Origin: an uncultured Bacteroidota bacterium
GTDB taxonomy: Bacteria > Bacteroidota > Bacteroidia > Chitinophagales > Chitinophagaceae
DNA: 52,552 nt
Direction of reading: 5' to 3'
Assembly: GCA_903929425.1 (NCBI GenBank)
Contig: CAIYUO010000062.1
Coordinates: forward strand, 1-52,552
Below the pieces are notes generated by a model. That model did not search any database, was not told the DNA's origin, and saw only the letters and a program-made list of their open reading frames with translations. A program made the position numbers and the translations under genes. Position 1 is the first letter of the stretch, and each line of letters begins with the position of its first letter. Positions 9,950 to 18,112 of the stretch are shown in pieces.

Positions 9950-10450
9950 TTATTTTTTTCCGATGATTACGGCACCCACCATGGCGCTTAAAAACAACAC
10001 ACTACTTATTTCAAAAGGCATTACGTAATCGGTAAACAAAGCATTCCCTAATGGATTAATTAATCCGATGGTGCCTTCCTTCATCATCACTTGCTTACCC
10101 TCTAATTGAGTTGTTTGTTTTACCAATGCAACTAATAACGTAAGTAAACTACCTCCTGATAATACTCCAATAAATTTAATGATCAATTTTTTTTGAGGCT
10201 CATTGTCATTTTTAACATTCATCAACATAATCACAAATAAAAATAAAACCATAATAGCTCCTGCATAAACGATAATATTGACGATGGCCAAGAATTGAGC
10301 ATTCAGTAAAATATAATGACCTGAAATGGCGAAAAATACTAAAATTAACCACAATACACTATGAATGGGGTTCTTACTAATTAATACCATAATTGCACTT
10401 ACTACTGCAAAGGCAGATAATGCAAAAAATAAAATTTCTATAATACTCAT
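9950..10450 (-). CDS. nuoJ: NADH-quinone oxidoreductase subunit J
   Basis: A 166-residue membrane subunit of complex I with five predicted helices. Helix three has the family signature VNIIVYAGAIMVLFLFVIML, containing the pi-bulge region thought to control quinone-linked proton pumping. A loop of about 30 residues (around KNDNEPQKK) follows. It starts 6 bases after nuoI and ends 42 bases before nuoK. Confidence 0.96.
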   Translation of the reverse strand: MSIIEILFFALSAFAVVSAIMVLISKNPIHSVLWLILVFFAISGHYILLNAQFLAIVNIIVYAGAIMVLFLFVIMLMNVKNDNEPQKKLIIKFIGVLSGGSLLTLLVALVKQTTQLEGKQVMMKEGTIGLINPLGNALFTDYVMPFEISSVLFLSAMVGAVIIGKK

Positions 10451-10456
10451 AATTAA

Positions 10457-10993
10457 TTAAGCTTCTACTCCTTTAGCCTCAGCAAAAGCACTTGCTTCTG
10501 TTAATGGGTTCGGAATTAATAAATCTGGTTTACCATAAATAAATCCCTTACGTGTAAAATTTGCGGGTGCAAAAGTTTCACTTAAATAAATAGCATCCTT
10601 AGGACATGCATCCTCGCATAATCCACAGAAAATACAACGAAGCATGTTAATTTCATATTTTGCTGCATATTTTTCCTCTCTATATAAGCCTTCTTCTCCT
10701 TCCACTCTTTCCGCTGCCTCCATAGTAATGGCCTCAGCAGGACAAGCTACTGCACACAATCCACATGCAGTGCATCGCTCACGCCCTTCCTCGTCGCGGT
10801 TTAAAACATGTAAGCCCCTGAATACAGGACTAAACTCGCGCTTCTCTTCGGGATAACGAATAGTGGGTTGCTTTTTAAACATGTGACTAAACGTAATCAT
10901 CATGCCCTTGATAATATTAATCAAATACAAGCGCTCCAAAAACGTCATTGGTTTTCGGTTTACTGCTTGTGCTTTGTTGGTTAATGCTTGCAT
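10457..10993 (-). CDS. nuoI: NADH-quinone oxidoreductase subunit I
   Basis: A 178-residue peripheral subunit with two 4Fe-4S clusters (N6a and N6b) that pass electrons to NuoB. Both CxxCxxCxxxCP motifs are visible: CTACGLCAVACPAEAI and CIFCGLCEDACPKDAI. The N-terminal amphipathic region (LYLINIIKGMMITFSHMF) anchors the protein at the membrane, as in other NuoI. The first residues (MQALTNKAQAVNRK) are a short extension of uncertain start; a second ATG lies at residue 16. It is 24 bases after nuoH and 6 before nuoJ. Confidence 0.97.
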   Translation of the reverse strand: MQALTNKAQAVNRKPMTFLERLYLINIIKGMMITFSHMFKKQPTIRYPEEKREFSPVFRGLHVLNRDEEGRERCTACGLCAVACPAEAITMEAAERVEGEEGLYREEKYAAKYEINMLRCIFCGLCEDACPKDAIYLSETFAPANFTRKGFIYGKPDLLIPNPLTEASAFAEAKGVEA

Positions 10994-11017
10994 GGTATAA
11001 AAAAAATATTTTGAATA

Positions 11018-12061
11018 TTATAATTTAGCTAGAATAACTGCTCCTGTTAAAAGCATGTTGAATAATGCCAATGGAATTAAAGTCTTCCAACCTAATCCCA
11101 TTAATTGATCGTATCTGAAACGAGGGATTGTCCAACGAATCCACATAAATAAGAATATAAATAACACAATCTTGATTAATAAAGTACCAACTCCGATCAA
11201 GGCTGCAATATTTGGTGCCACACTTGCTTCGTTAAAGAAAGGCAAATCATAACCACCAAAATACATGGAAGCCATAATCGCACTACTCATAATCATGTTG
11301 ATGTATTCCGCAAATAAGTAGAAGCCTAATTTCATGGATGAATATTCCTGGTGGTATCCAAAGTTCAATTCATTCTCTGCTTCAGGTAAGTCAAATGGAG
11401 TTCTGTTACATTCTGCCATGGCAGTAATGAAGAAAATTAAAAATCCAAGTGGCTGATAAACTACATTCCACCAATTACCTTGTACTTGTTGTTCTACAAT
11501 TGTTTTTAAACTTAATGATCCTGTTGTCATTAATAAGGCAATCAATGCTAAACCCATCGCTAATTCATAGCTAATGGCTTGCGAAGCAGCACGAAGCGCT
11601 GACATCAAAGAAAATTTATTATTGGAAGCCCATCCTCCAATCATAATTCCATAAACACCCATACTTACAACAGCGAAAACGTATAAAATACCTATGTTAA
11701 CATCCGCAATTTGTAATGCTACATGACGACCAAATATGTCCATAGCACTTCCCCAAGGAATCACCGCACAAGTCATTAAACTCGCCGTCATCGCTAAACC
11801 TGGGCCTAAAATAAAAAGCCATTTGCTAGCAGCATTTGGAATAATTTCCTCTTTCATGATGAGTTTCAAACCATCCGCTAATGGTTGCAATAAACCAAAT
11901 GGACCAGCTCGGCTTGGACCTGGACGGTCTTGCAAAATAGCAGCAACTTTACGTTCACCAAAGGTGGTATATAAGGCAATGCCCAAGCTAGCGAAAACAA
12001 CAATGGCAATCATAATCAATTTCTCAATAATAAAGCCTAGGTCAAGTGCAAGAATTGTCAT
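11018..12061 (-). CDS. nuoH: NADH-quinone oxidoreductase subunit H
   Basis: A 347-residue membrane subunit that joins the peripheral arm to the membrane arm and forms part of the quinone chamber. Family motifs include GERKVAAILQDRPGPSRAGP near residues 30-50, and AECNRTPFDLPEAENEL near 215-232, the acidic loop lining the quinone site. It has about eight helices and a C-terminal IRWTIPRFRYDQLMGLGWK, again typical. It starts 36 bases after nuoG. Confidence 0.97.
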   Translation of the reverse strand: MTILALDLGFIIEKLIMIAIVVFASLGIALYTTFGERKVAAILQDRPGPSRAGPFGLLQPLADGLKLIMKEEIIPNAASKWLFILGPGLAMTASLMTCAVIPWGSAMDIFGRHVALQIADVNIGILYVFAVVSMGVYGIMIGGWASNNKFSLMSALRAASQAISYELAMGLALIALLMTTGSLSLKTIVEQQVQGNWWNVVYQPLGFLIFFITAMAECNRTPFDLPEAENELNFGYHQEYSSMKLGFYLFAEYINMIMSSAIMASMYFGGYDLPFFNEASVAPNIAALIGVGTLLIKIVLFIFLFMWIRWTIPRFRYDQLMGLGWKTLIPLALFNMLLTGAVILAKL

Positions 12062-12097
12062 GCTATAAATAATTTATTATAAATATTTGTTGTGCGG

Positions 12098-13222
12098 TTA
12101 AGCGTTCTCTGTTTTATTGTTAAAGGTATTCCCGTGAGAAGCTCCGTTGATTTGACCTAAATGAATATTAGGTTGATTCACTTCACTCTCGTCATGAATA
12201 TCCATTAATAAATGTGGGGTTCTTCCGCCATTTACCGCTTTAAATGTTTCAGTTGGTAGGGTTGTTCCAACATTACCTTCGTAATGTCCTTGAGATATAA
12301 CAGAGGCACGACTTATAGCACGTGGTCCTTCAATCACCCAATCCGTTGCCTCTTTTTTATCAAAACGACAAGTATTACAAATCCATCCTGGATTGCCTTC
12401 TGGGGTATCTTCAATTTCTCCCCATTCGTCCTTACGTGCAGTTACACGATACACTTCATCTCCTCTATTCCATAAGGTTACACGACCAGAACAAGTTGGA
12501 CAATCACGGTGTGCATCCATTGGTTTTAAAAACCACACACGATTTTTAAATCTGAATGTTTTATCAGTCAACGCACCTACTGGACAAACGTCAATAACGT
12601 TGCCTATAAATTCATTATCCAAACTCTTTTCAATATGTGTTGCAATTTCAGCATGATCACCTCTGTCTAAAATTCCATGTACGCGTTTATTAGTTAATTG
12701 ATCGGCCGTAAACACACAACGGTAACATAATATACAACGCGTCATATGCAATTGAATATTTTCACCTAAGTCATGTTTTTTGAAAGTTCTTTTTTGGAAT
12801 TCAAATCTTGTTTTTGATTTGCCATGATCAAAACTTAAATCTTGCAAATGACACTCACCTGCTTGATCACAAATAGGACAATCTAATGGGTGATTCAATA
12901 ATAAAAATTCTACCACACCCGCGCGTGCATCCACTACTTTTTCACTGGTAATATTTTTTACTTCCATACCATCCATCACAGTGGTACGACAAGACGCTAC
13001 TAATTTTGGCATAGGTCTTGGATCCTTTTCAGAACCCTTTGACACTTCCACTAAACAGGTGCGGCACTTACCACCACTTCCTTTTAATTTGCTATAATAA
13101 CACATTGCAGGAGGTGCTACCTCACCACCAATTTGACGAGCAGCTTGTAAAATGGTAGTACCTGCTGGCACCTCAATGGTGATGCCGTCAACGGTTACTT
13201 TAAATAATGTTTGTTCGCTCAT
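12098..13222 (-). CDS. nuoG: NADH-quinone oxidoreductase subunit G, short form without the molybdopterin domain
   Basis: A 374-residue iron-sulfur subunit. Visible ligands are the 2Fe-2S set C41, C53, C56, C78 (N1b); the H111-x3-C115-x2-C118-x5-C124 set (N5); and C163, C166, C169 with C213 (N4). A further domain has C241-P-T-C244 and C282-N-T-C285; the third cysteine expected for the extra N7-type cluster is valine (V248), so this may be a different cluster or a zinc site. The chain then ends about 90 residues later, without the large molybdopterin-oxidoreductase-like region that makes E. coli NuoG about 900 residues. There is no leftover coding sequence before nuoH, so this is a designed short form rather than a recent break. 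Short NuoG forms are, to my knowledge, common in Bacteroidota. Confidence 0.93.
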   Translation of the reverse strand: MSEQTLFKVTVDGITIEVPAGTTILQAARQIGGEVAPPAMCYYSKLKGSGGKCRTCLVEVSKGSEKDPRPMPKLVASCRTTVMDGMEVKNITSEKVVDARAGVVEFLLLNHPLDCPICDQAGECHLQDLSFDHGKSKTRFEFQKRTFKKHDLGENIQLHMTRCILCYRCVFTADQLTNKRVHGILDRGDHAEIATHIEKSLDNEFIGNVIDVCPVGALTDKTFRFKNRVWFLKPMDAHRDCPTCSGRVTLWNRGDEVYRVTARKDEWGEIEDTPEGNPGWICNTCRFDKKEATDWVIEGPRAISRASVISQGHYEGNVGTTLPTETFKAVNGGRTPHLLMDIHDESEVNQPNIHLGQINGASHGNTFNNKTENA

Positions 13223-13238
13223 AGTTTATAATTCTATG

Positions 13239-14591
13239 TTATGCAGGTACATGAATTGGATCTGCATAGTGTTGTAAACCAAAATTGCTTGTTTGTGATA
13301 ATTCAGGATTTTTTACATGCCATTCGAACTCATCACGGAAATGACGAATCGCTGCAGCAACTGGCCATGAAGCCGCATCGCCTAATGGACAAATAGTATT
13401 ACCCTCAATTTTTCTTTGAATATCCCATAGTAAATCAATGTCGCTCATTTCCCCTTTTCCTGTTTCGATTTTTTGTAAAATCTTTTCCATCCAGCCCGTT
13501 CCTTCACGACATGGTGAACATTGACCACAACTTTCATGTCGATAGAATCTTGCTAAAGTGTAGGTATTTTTTACAATACATTGATCCTCGTCTAAAACAA
13601 TAAAACCACCAGAACCCAACATAGATCCTGTTGCAAAACCACCATCACTTAAACTTTCATAGTTCATGTAACGTGGTTCCCCTTTTGCAGTAGTTAATAA
13701 TAAGTTGGCAGGTAAAATTGGCACAGATGATCCACCGGGAATACAGGCCTTTAATTTTTTACCATCCTTTATTCCTCCACAATATTCATCACTATAAATA
13801 AACTCTTCAACGGTGATAGTCATGTCAATTTCATATACACCTGGTTTATTAATATTACCACATGCTGAAATTAATTTTGTACCAGTTGATTTTCCAACAC
13901 CAATTTTCGCATACTCTTCACCGCCCATATTAATAATAGGAACAACTGCTGCTAAAGTTTCAACATTGTTCACCACTGTTGGACGCATCCATAAACCTTG
14001 AATCGCTGGGAAAGGAGGTTTAATTCTTGGATTACCTCTTTTACCTTCTAATGATTCAATCAAGGCAGTTTCCTCTCCACATATGTAGGCTCCACCTCCA
14101 CGTTGCACGTGAATATTACAATCAAATCCTGTTCCTAAAATATTTTTTCCTAACCAGCCAGCAGCTTTTGCTTCTTCAATCGCTTCTTCTAAAATATCCG
14201 TGATCCACGCATACTCTCCTCTTATATATATGTATGTTTCATTTGAACCTAAAGCGTAACTTGAAACAATTAAACCTTCAATTAATAAGTGTGGTAAAAA
14301 TTCCATTAAGTACCTGTCCTTAAAAGTTCCTGGCTCTGACTCATCAGCATTACATACCAAGTGACGAGGCACTCCTTCAGGTTTTGCGATGAAACTCCAT
14401 TTCATACCAGTAGGAAAACCAGCACCACCTCTTCCCCTTAATCCACTTTTCTTAACCTCTTCCACAATGGCATCTGTCGTCATTTCCTTTAAAGCTTTTT
14501 CGACCGCACGGTATCCACCCTCACGACGATACACTTCATAAGTTCGTATGCCAGGTACATTTGCTTTATCTAATAATAATTTTACGCCCAT
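13239..14591 (-). CDS. nuoF: NADH-quinone oxidoreductase subunit F (NADH- and FMN-binding)
   Basis: A 450-residue flavoprotein where NADH is oxidised. GLRGRGGAGFPTGMKW (about residues 50-65) binds FMN/NADH, GGGAYICGEETALIES is the second nucleotide-binding signature, and CGQCSPCREGTGWM plus a later cysteine (CPLGDAA) hold the 4Fe-4S cluster N3. Length fits the family. It begins 26 bases after nuoE and ends 16 bases before nuoG. Together with NuoE and NuoG it makes the NADH dehydrogenase module, so this complex I is NADH-linked, unlike the 11-subunit forms that lack it. Confidence 0.97.
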   Translation of the reverse strand: MGVKLLLDKANVPGIRTYEVYRREGGYRAVEKALKEMTTDAIVEEVKKSGLRGRGGAGFPTGMKWSFIAKPEGVPRHLVCNADESEPGTFKDRYLMEFLPHLLIEGLIVSSYALGSNETYIYIRGEYAWITDILEEAIEEAKAAGWLGKNILGTGFDCNIHVQRGGGAYICGEETALIESLEGKRGNPRIKPPFPAIQGLWMRPTVVNNVETLAAVVPIINMGGEEYAKIGVGKSTGTKLISACGNINKPGVYEIDMTITVEEFIYSDEYCGGIKDGKKLKACIPGGSSVPILPANLLLTTAKGEPRYMNYESLSDGGFATGSMLGSGGFIVLDEDQCIVKNTYTLARFYRHESCGQCSPCREGTGWMEKILQKIETGKGEMSDIDLLWDIQRKIEGNTICPLGDAASWPVAAAIRHFRDEFEWHVKNPELSQTSNFGLQHYADPIHVPA

Positions 14592-14617
14592 TTTAATATA
14601 TTTAATGTAGGTCTTTA

Positions 14618-15118
14618 TTAATTGTTGGCAGCTTCTGTTCGGTACGCTGCAATAATGCTATCCACTTTCTCCTTAGTTAAATGTTCTTTATAAATTTTTC
14701 CTACCTGCATCATAGGTGCATATCCACAAGCACCTAAACATTCTACTAATTTCAACGTGAACATTCCATCCTTTGTTGTTTCGCCTGGTTTGATGTCCAA
14801 TGTTTTTTTGATGTAGTCAATAATATTATCGGATCCACTCACCATACAAGGTCCTGTTTGACAAACTTCAAAAACAAATTTGCCCACCGGTTTTAAATTA
14901 TACATGCTATAAAAAGTAGCCACTTCATATACCTCAATAGGCTCAATATGCAATAAACTCGCCACATAATCCATCGTCTCTGTTGACAACCAACCACCAA
15001 AACTATCTTGTGCTAAATGCAATGCAGGAAGCAGTGCACTTTTTTGTTTTCCTTCGGGATAACGTGCCACCAAGCGTTTAAACTCGGTCATTTGTGTGTC
15101 ATTAAAAGTAGTAGCCAT
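14618..15118 (-). CDS. nuoE: NADH-quinone oxidoreductase subunit E
   Basis: A 166-residue thioredoxin-fold subunit that carries the 2Fe-2S cluster N1a. The ligands are in VCQTGPCMVSGS and ECLGACGYAPMM, the normal C-x4-C and C-x3-C arrangement. The N-terminal helical domain includes LLPALHLAQDSFGGWLS. It follows nuoD after a 59-base gap, one of the larger spacers in the operon, in which I see no clear promoter or hairpin. Confidence 0.96.
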   Translation of the reverse strand: MATTFNDTQMTEFKRLVARYPEGKQKSALLPALHLAQDSFGGWLSTETMDYVASLLHIEPIEVYEVATFYSMYNLKPVGKFVFEVCQTGPCMVSGSDNIIDYIKKTLDIKPGETTKDGMFTLKLVECLGACGYAPMMQVGKIYKEHLTKEKVDSIIAAYRTEAANN

Positions 15119-15177
15119 ATATAAAACTTTCTTTTTTCAAAACGCTTATTAATTCTAATTCATTTAAACCAACTTCT

Positions 15178-16404
15178 CTATGCATCCAACTCTCCAGCAA
15201 TCAAATTCAAACTACTCATGGTAACGACTGCGTCACTTAACATGCCGCCAGTAATTAATTCAGGGTAGGCTTGATAATAAATGAAGCAAGGACGACGGAA
15301 GTGCAAACGGAAAGGAGTACGACCACCATCACTGATTAAATAAAAACCAAGCTCACCGTTTCCACCTTCTACTGGACTATAAATTTGACCCTTAGGTAAA
15401 TTCACTTCACCCATAATAATTTTAAAGTGCCATATTAAAGCTTCCATGTTATTATAAACATCCTCTTTTTTAGGAAGATAATATTCAGGAACATCTGCAT
15501 GGAAAATTTCAGCATCTGCACCTTTAAATGATTGTACTTTTTCGTAGGCTTGTCTTATAATGGAAATACTTTGCCACATCTCAGCATTTCGAACTAAGAA
15601 ACGATCATAGTTATCACCCGTAGTTCCAACTGGTACTGTAAAATCAAGATCTTGATAACTACTATATGGATTGGCTACACGTACATCATAATCCACACCA
15701 GTAGCGCGTAAATTTGGACCCGTAAATCCATAATTCATGGCACGCTCAGCACTAATGCCTCCGGTACCCTGCGTACGCTCCATGAAAATTCTGTTACGTG
15801 TAAATAAACTTTCAAATTCTTTCAACACCTTTGGATATTCATTTAAGAATTTCTCGAGTTTCGTAAACGCTGTATTTGTGAAATTCCTTTCAAAACCGCC
15901 AATACGCCCAATATTAGTAGTAAGACGGGACCCGCATACTTCTTCATATATTTCATAAATTAATTCTCTGTATTGCATTACATATAAAAACCCAGTATAA
16001 GCCCCTGTATCCACACCCACAATGGAGTTACAAATTAAATGATCCGATATACGCGCAAGCTCCATGATAATGATACGTAAATAGTCCACACGCTTTGGTG
16101 TTTCTACTTTTAAAAAACGCTCACAAGCAATATGCCAACCCATATTATTAATAGGACTACTACAATAGTTTAAGCGATCAGTAATAGGTGTAATTTGATA
16201 TAAATTTCGGCGTTCCGCTAATTTTTCGAAGGCACGATGTATAAATCCCACTGTCTGTTCAGTTGACACAACACGTTCTCCATCAATTTCCATGATATTT
16301 TGAAATACACCGTGTGTTGCGGGGTGAGTGGGACCAAAATTTAAAGTTGTGGTCTTTTTTTCAATTGAACCTTCTGGTAATACTATATTATGCTGTGCTT
16401 CCAT
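15178..16404 (-). CDS. nuoD: NADH-quinone oxidoreductase subunit D (49-kDa type)
   Basis: A 408-residue peripheral subunit that forms the quinone-binding site with NuoB and NuoH. The signature LNFGPTHPATHGV (about residues 22-34) contains the quinone-site histidine, and the family core continues through GFIHRAFEKLAERR. The C-terminal region ends with the expected conserved GGMLSDAVVTMSSLNLI. NuoC and NuoD are separate genes here, not fused as in E. coli. It starts 38 bases after nuoC. Confidence 0.97.
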   Translation of the reverse strand: MEAQHNIVLPEGSIEKKTTTLNFGPTHPATHGVFQNIMEIDGERVVSTEQTVGFIHRAFEKLAERRNLYQITPITDRLNYCSSPINNMGWHIACERFLKVETPKRVDYLRIIIMELARISDHLICNSIVGVDTGAYTGFLYVMQYRELIYEIYEEVCGSRLTTNIGRIGGFERNFTNTAFTKLEKFLNEYPKVLKEFESLFTRNRIFMERTQGTGGISAERAMNYGFTGPNLRATGVDYDVRVANPYSSYQDLDFTVPVGTTGDNYDRFLVRNAEMWQSISIIRQAYEKVQSFKGADAEIFHADVPEYYLPKKEDVYNNMEALIWHFKIIMGEVNLPKGQIYSPVEGGNGELGFYLISDGGRTPFRLHFRRPCFIYYQAYPELITGGMLSDAVVTMSSLNLIAGELDA

Positions 16405-16442
16405 ATTTTATGCGTTGCCTTGTTCTAAATTTTTTGTTTTGA

Positions 16443-16943
16443 TTATCCTCTTCCAAACATTTCATCGTCTTTATCAATTCTTGTTTGATCCTCTAATGGG
16501 AATTCTTTTCTCATTGGGAAATAATCCATTTCGTCCACATTTAATATGCGTTTTAAATTTGGATGTCCTACAAAATTGATTCCGAAAAAGTCAAATGTCT
16601 CACGTTCCATCCAATTCGCTGCTTCAAATATTTTTGTAGCCGTAAACACATCAGGCTGTTGAATAGGAACTCCAACTGAATATCTACAACGAATGTTTTC
16701 AACAAAATTATGCAAGTGATAAACCACCACTAATTCAGCCCCCGTATTATCTGGATAATTTACACCACACAAATCAGTTAAAAAAGTAAAGCCTAATTCA
16801 TCGTATAAAAATTGCATCACTTTTAAATTAAGTGCTGCTGGTGATTCAAATGAAAGCATTCCAGCATCAGTAGAAAAAGAAGTTACTTGATCCGCAAATT
16901 TTGCTTCCAATTGCGATTGAATTATTTCGTTGTTTAAAGCCAT
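16443..16943 (-). CDS. nuoC: NADH-quinone oxidoreductase subunit C (30-kDa type)
   Basis: A 166-residue peripheral subunit, a scaffold for NuoD and NuoB. The family signature is seen in ANWMERETFDFFGINFVGHP (about 110-130) followed by LKRILNVDEMDYFPMRKEFPL. Length is typical for an unfused NuoC. It begins 29 bases after nuoB. Confidence 0.96.
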   Translation of the reverse strand: MALNNEIIQSQLEAKFADQVTSFSTDAGMLSFESPAALNLKVMQFLYDELGFTFLTDLCGVNYPDNTGAELVVVYHLHNFVENIRCRYSVGVPIQQPDVFTATKIFEAANWMERETFDFFGINFVGHPNLKRILNVDEMDYFPMRKEFPLEDQTRIDKDDEMFGRG

Positions 16944-16972
16944 ATTATTTGAATAATTAAATTGATAATTGA

Positions 16973-17560
16973 CTATTGTATTCCATAGCTATTAAGTAAA
17001 TCTTTATATTGGTCACTGTTACGACGACGAATACTTTCTTGTCCAACAAGGTCTTGTATTTTCATAAACCCATCGATGATGGCTTCTGGTCGTGGAGGAC
17101 ATCCTGGAACATAAACATCCACTGGAATTACTTGGTCTATTCCTTGTAACACACTATATGTATCAAAAATTCCACCACTTGAAGCACAAGCTCCAACTGC
17201 TATAACCCAGCGTGGCTCAGCCATTTGTAAATAAACCTGTCTTAAAACTGGTGCCATTTTTTTTGCGATGGTACCCATCACCATTAATAAATCACACTGA
17301 CGTGGAGAAAAACCAACACGCTCAGAACCGAAACGAGATAAATCATAATGCGAAGCCATCGTGGCCATAAATTCAATACCACAACATGAAGTTGCAAACG
17401 GTAATGGCCATAATGAATTTTTTCTTGCCAATCCAACTACAGAACTTAATTGTGTAGCAAAAAAGCCATCTCCACCAATTCCATCTGGAGCTGGTGCCAT
17501 TGAAATTGCATCTGCAATTTCAGCTTCTTTTGGATGTATGTTAAATCTAACTGGACGCAT
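16973..17560 (-). CDS. nuoB: NADH-quinone oxidoreductase subunit B
   Basis: A 195-residue subunit that holds the last 4Fe-4S cluster, N2, which hands electrons to quinone. The tandem cysteines are in FATSCCGIEFMA and the remaining ligands in VGACASSGGIFDT and VYVPGCPPRPEAII. The first 25 residues (MRPVRFNIHPKEAEIADAIS) are a short extension. It starts 25 bases after nuoA. Confidence 0.97.
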   Translation of the reverse strand: MRPVRFNIHPKEAEIADAISMAPAPDGIGGDGFFATQLSSVVGLARKNSLWPLPFATSCCGIEFMATMASHYDLSRFGSERVGFSPRQCDLLMVMGTIAKKMAPVLRQVYLQMAEPRWVIAVGACASSGGIFDTYSVLQGIDQVIPVDVYVPGCPPRPEAIIDGFMKIQDLVGQESIRRRNSDQYKDLLNSYGIQ

Positions 17561-17585
17561 AAAAAACGCTTTTAATTTTTATAAT

Positions 17586-17984
17586 TTAATCTTCCCACTT
17601 AAGGGCTCCTTTCTTGATGATGTAAATAAAGCCAACCAAGAAAAATGCAACAAATAAAACCACTTCGCCTAACCCGCTCCAACCTAAACTTTTGAAGTTA
17701 ACTGCATAAGGATAAAAGAAAATAACTTCCACATCAAATAAAACAAATAAAATAGCAATCAAAAAATACTTGATAGCCATTGGAGACCTTGCATCACCAT
17801 GTGTCAATATACCACTGGTAAAAGTGGCTAATTTGTCGTCTGTTTTACGTTTTGGACCCAGTAAACTAGATACAAGAATCATAAATGCCACAAAGCCACC
17901 AGCAAACATTAGTTGTAAGGCAATTGGCAGGTAATTAGCAGCATTATTTGTTTCAGTTACGGATAATAATTGCATCAAATTCAT
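17586..17984 (-). CDS. nuoA: NADH-quinone oxidoreductase subunit A
   Basis: A 132-residue membrane subunit of complex I with three helices. The family signature is FLIAILFVLFDVEVIFFYPY with the conserved Asp/Glu, and the first helix is followed by the cytoplasmic loop GPKRKTDDKLATFTSG. It is the first gene of the 13.2-kb nuo operon (nuoA to nuoN in canonical order, all on the minus strand), and lies just downstream of a terminator and a good -7 box. Confidence 0.96.
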   Translation of the reverse strand: MNLMQLLSVTETNNAANYLPIALQLMFAGGFVAFMILVSSLLGPKRKTDDKLATFTSGILTHGDARSPMAIKYFLIAILFVLFDVEVIFFYPYAVNFKSLGWSGLGEVVLFVAFFLVGFIYIIKKGALKWED

Positions 17985-18003
17985 ACAATTGATTTAGGTG
18001 CCG

Positions 18004-18011
18004 CAAAAATA
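18004..18011 (-). promoter_or_regulatory. Candidate -7 box of the nuo operon
   Basis: TATTTTTG on the minus strand is a full match to TAnnTTTG and lies 19 bases before the nuoA ATG. The -33 element is not obvious (AGTG at the right distance). Placed between the upstream terminator and nuoA, it is the best candidate for the start of the operon. Confidence 0.5.
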
Positions 18012-18034
18012 CACAAAGGATAGCACCTAGCACT

Positions 18035-18064
18035 AAAAAACTCCCCATAAAGAGGAGTTTTTTT
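18035..18064 (-). terminator. Intrinsic terminator after the TPR gene
   Basis: AAAAAACTCC (18035-18044) pairs with GGAGTTTTTT (18054-18063) around a 9-base loop. Read on the minus strand the stem ends in a T-run. It lies 48 bases beyond the TPR gene stop and separates that cluster from the nuo operon. Confidence 0.7.
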
Positions 18065-18112
18065 AAAAATTTTTAATCTGTAGAATAGTTTCCCAAAAAA
18101 GGGGTAAAAACC

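Noticed and set aside
12284..12656. Three overlapping plus-strand open frames
   Set aside because: All are antisense to the cysteine-rich part of nuoG, whose ligand pattern is conserved.
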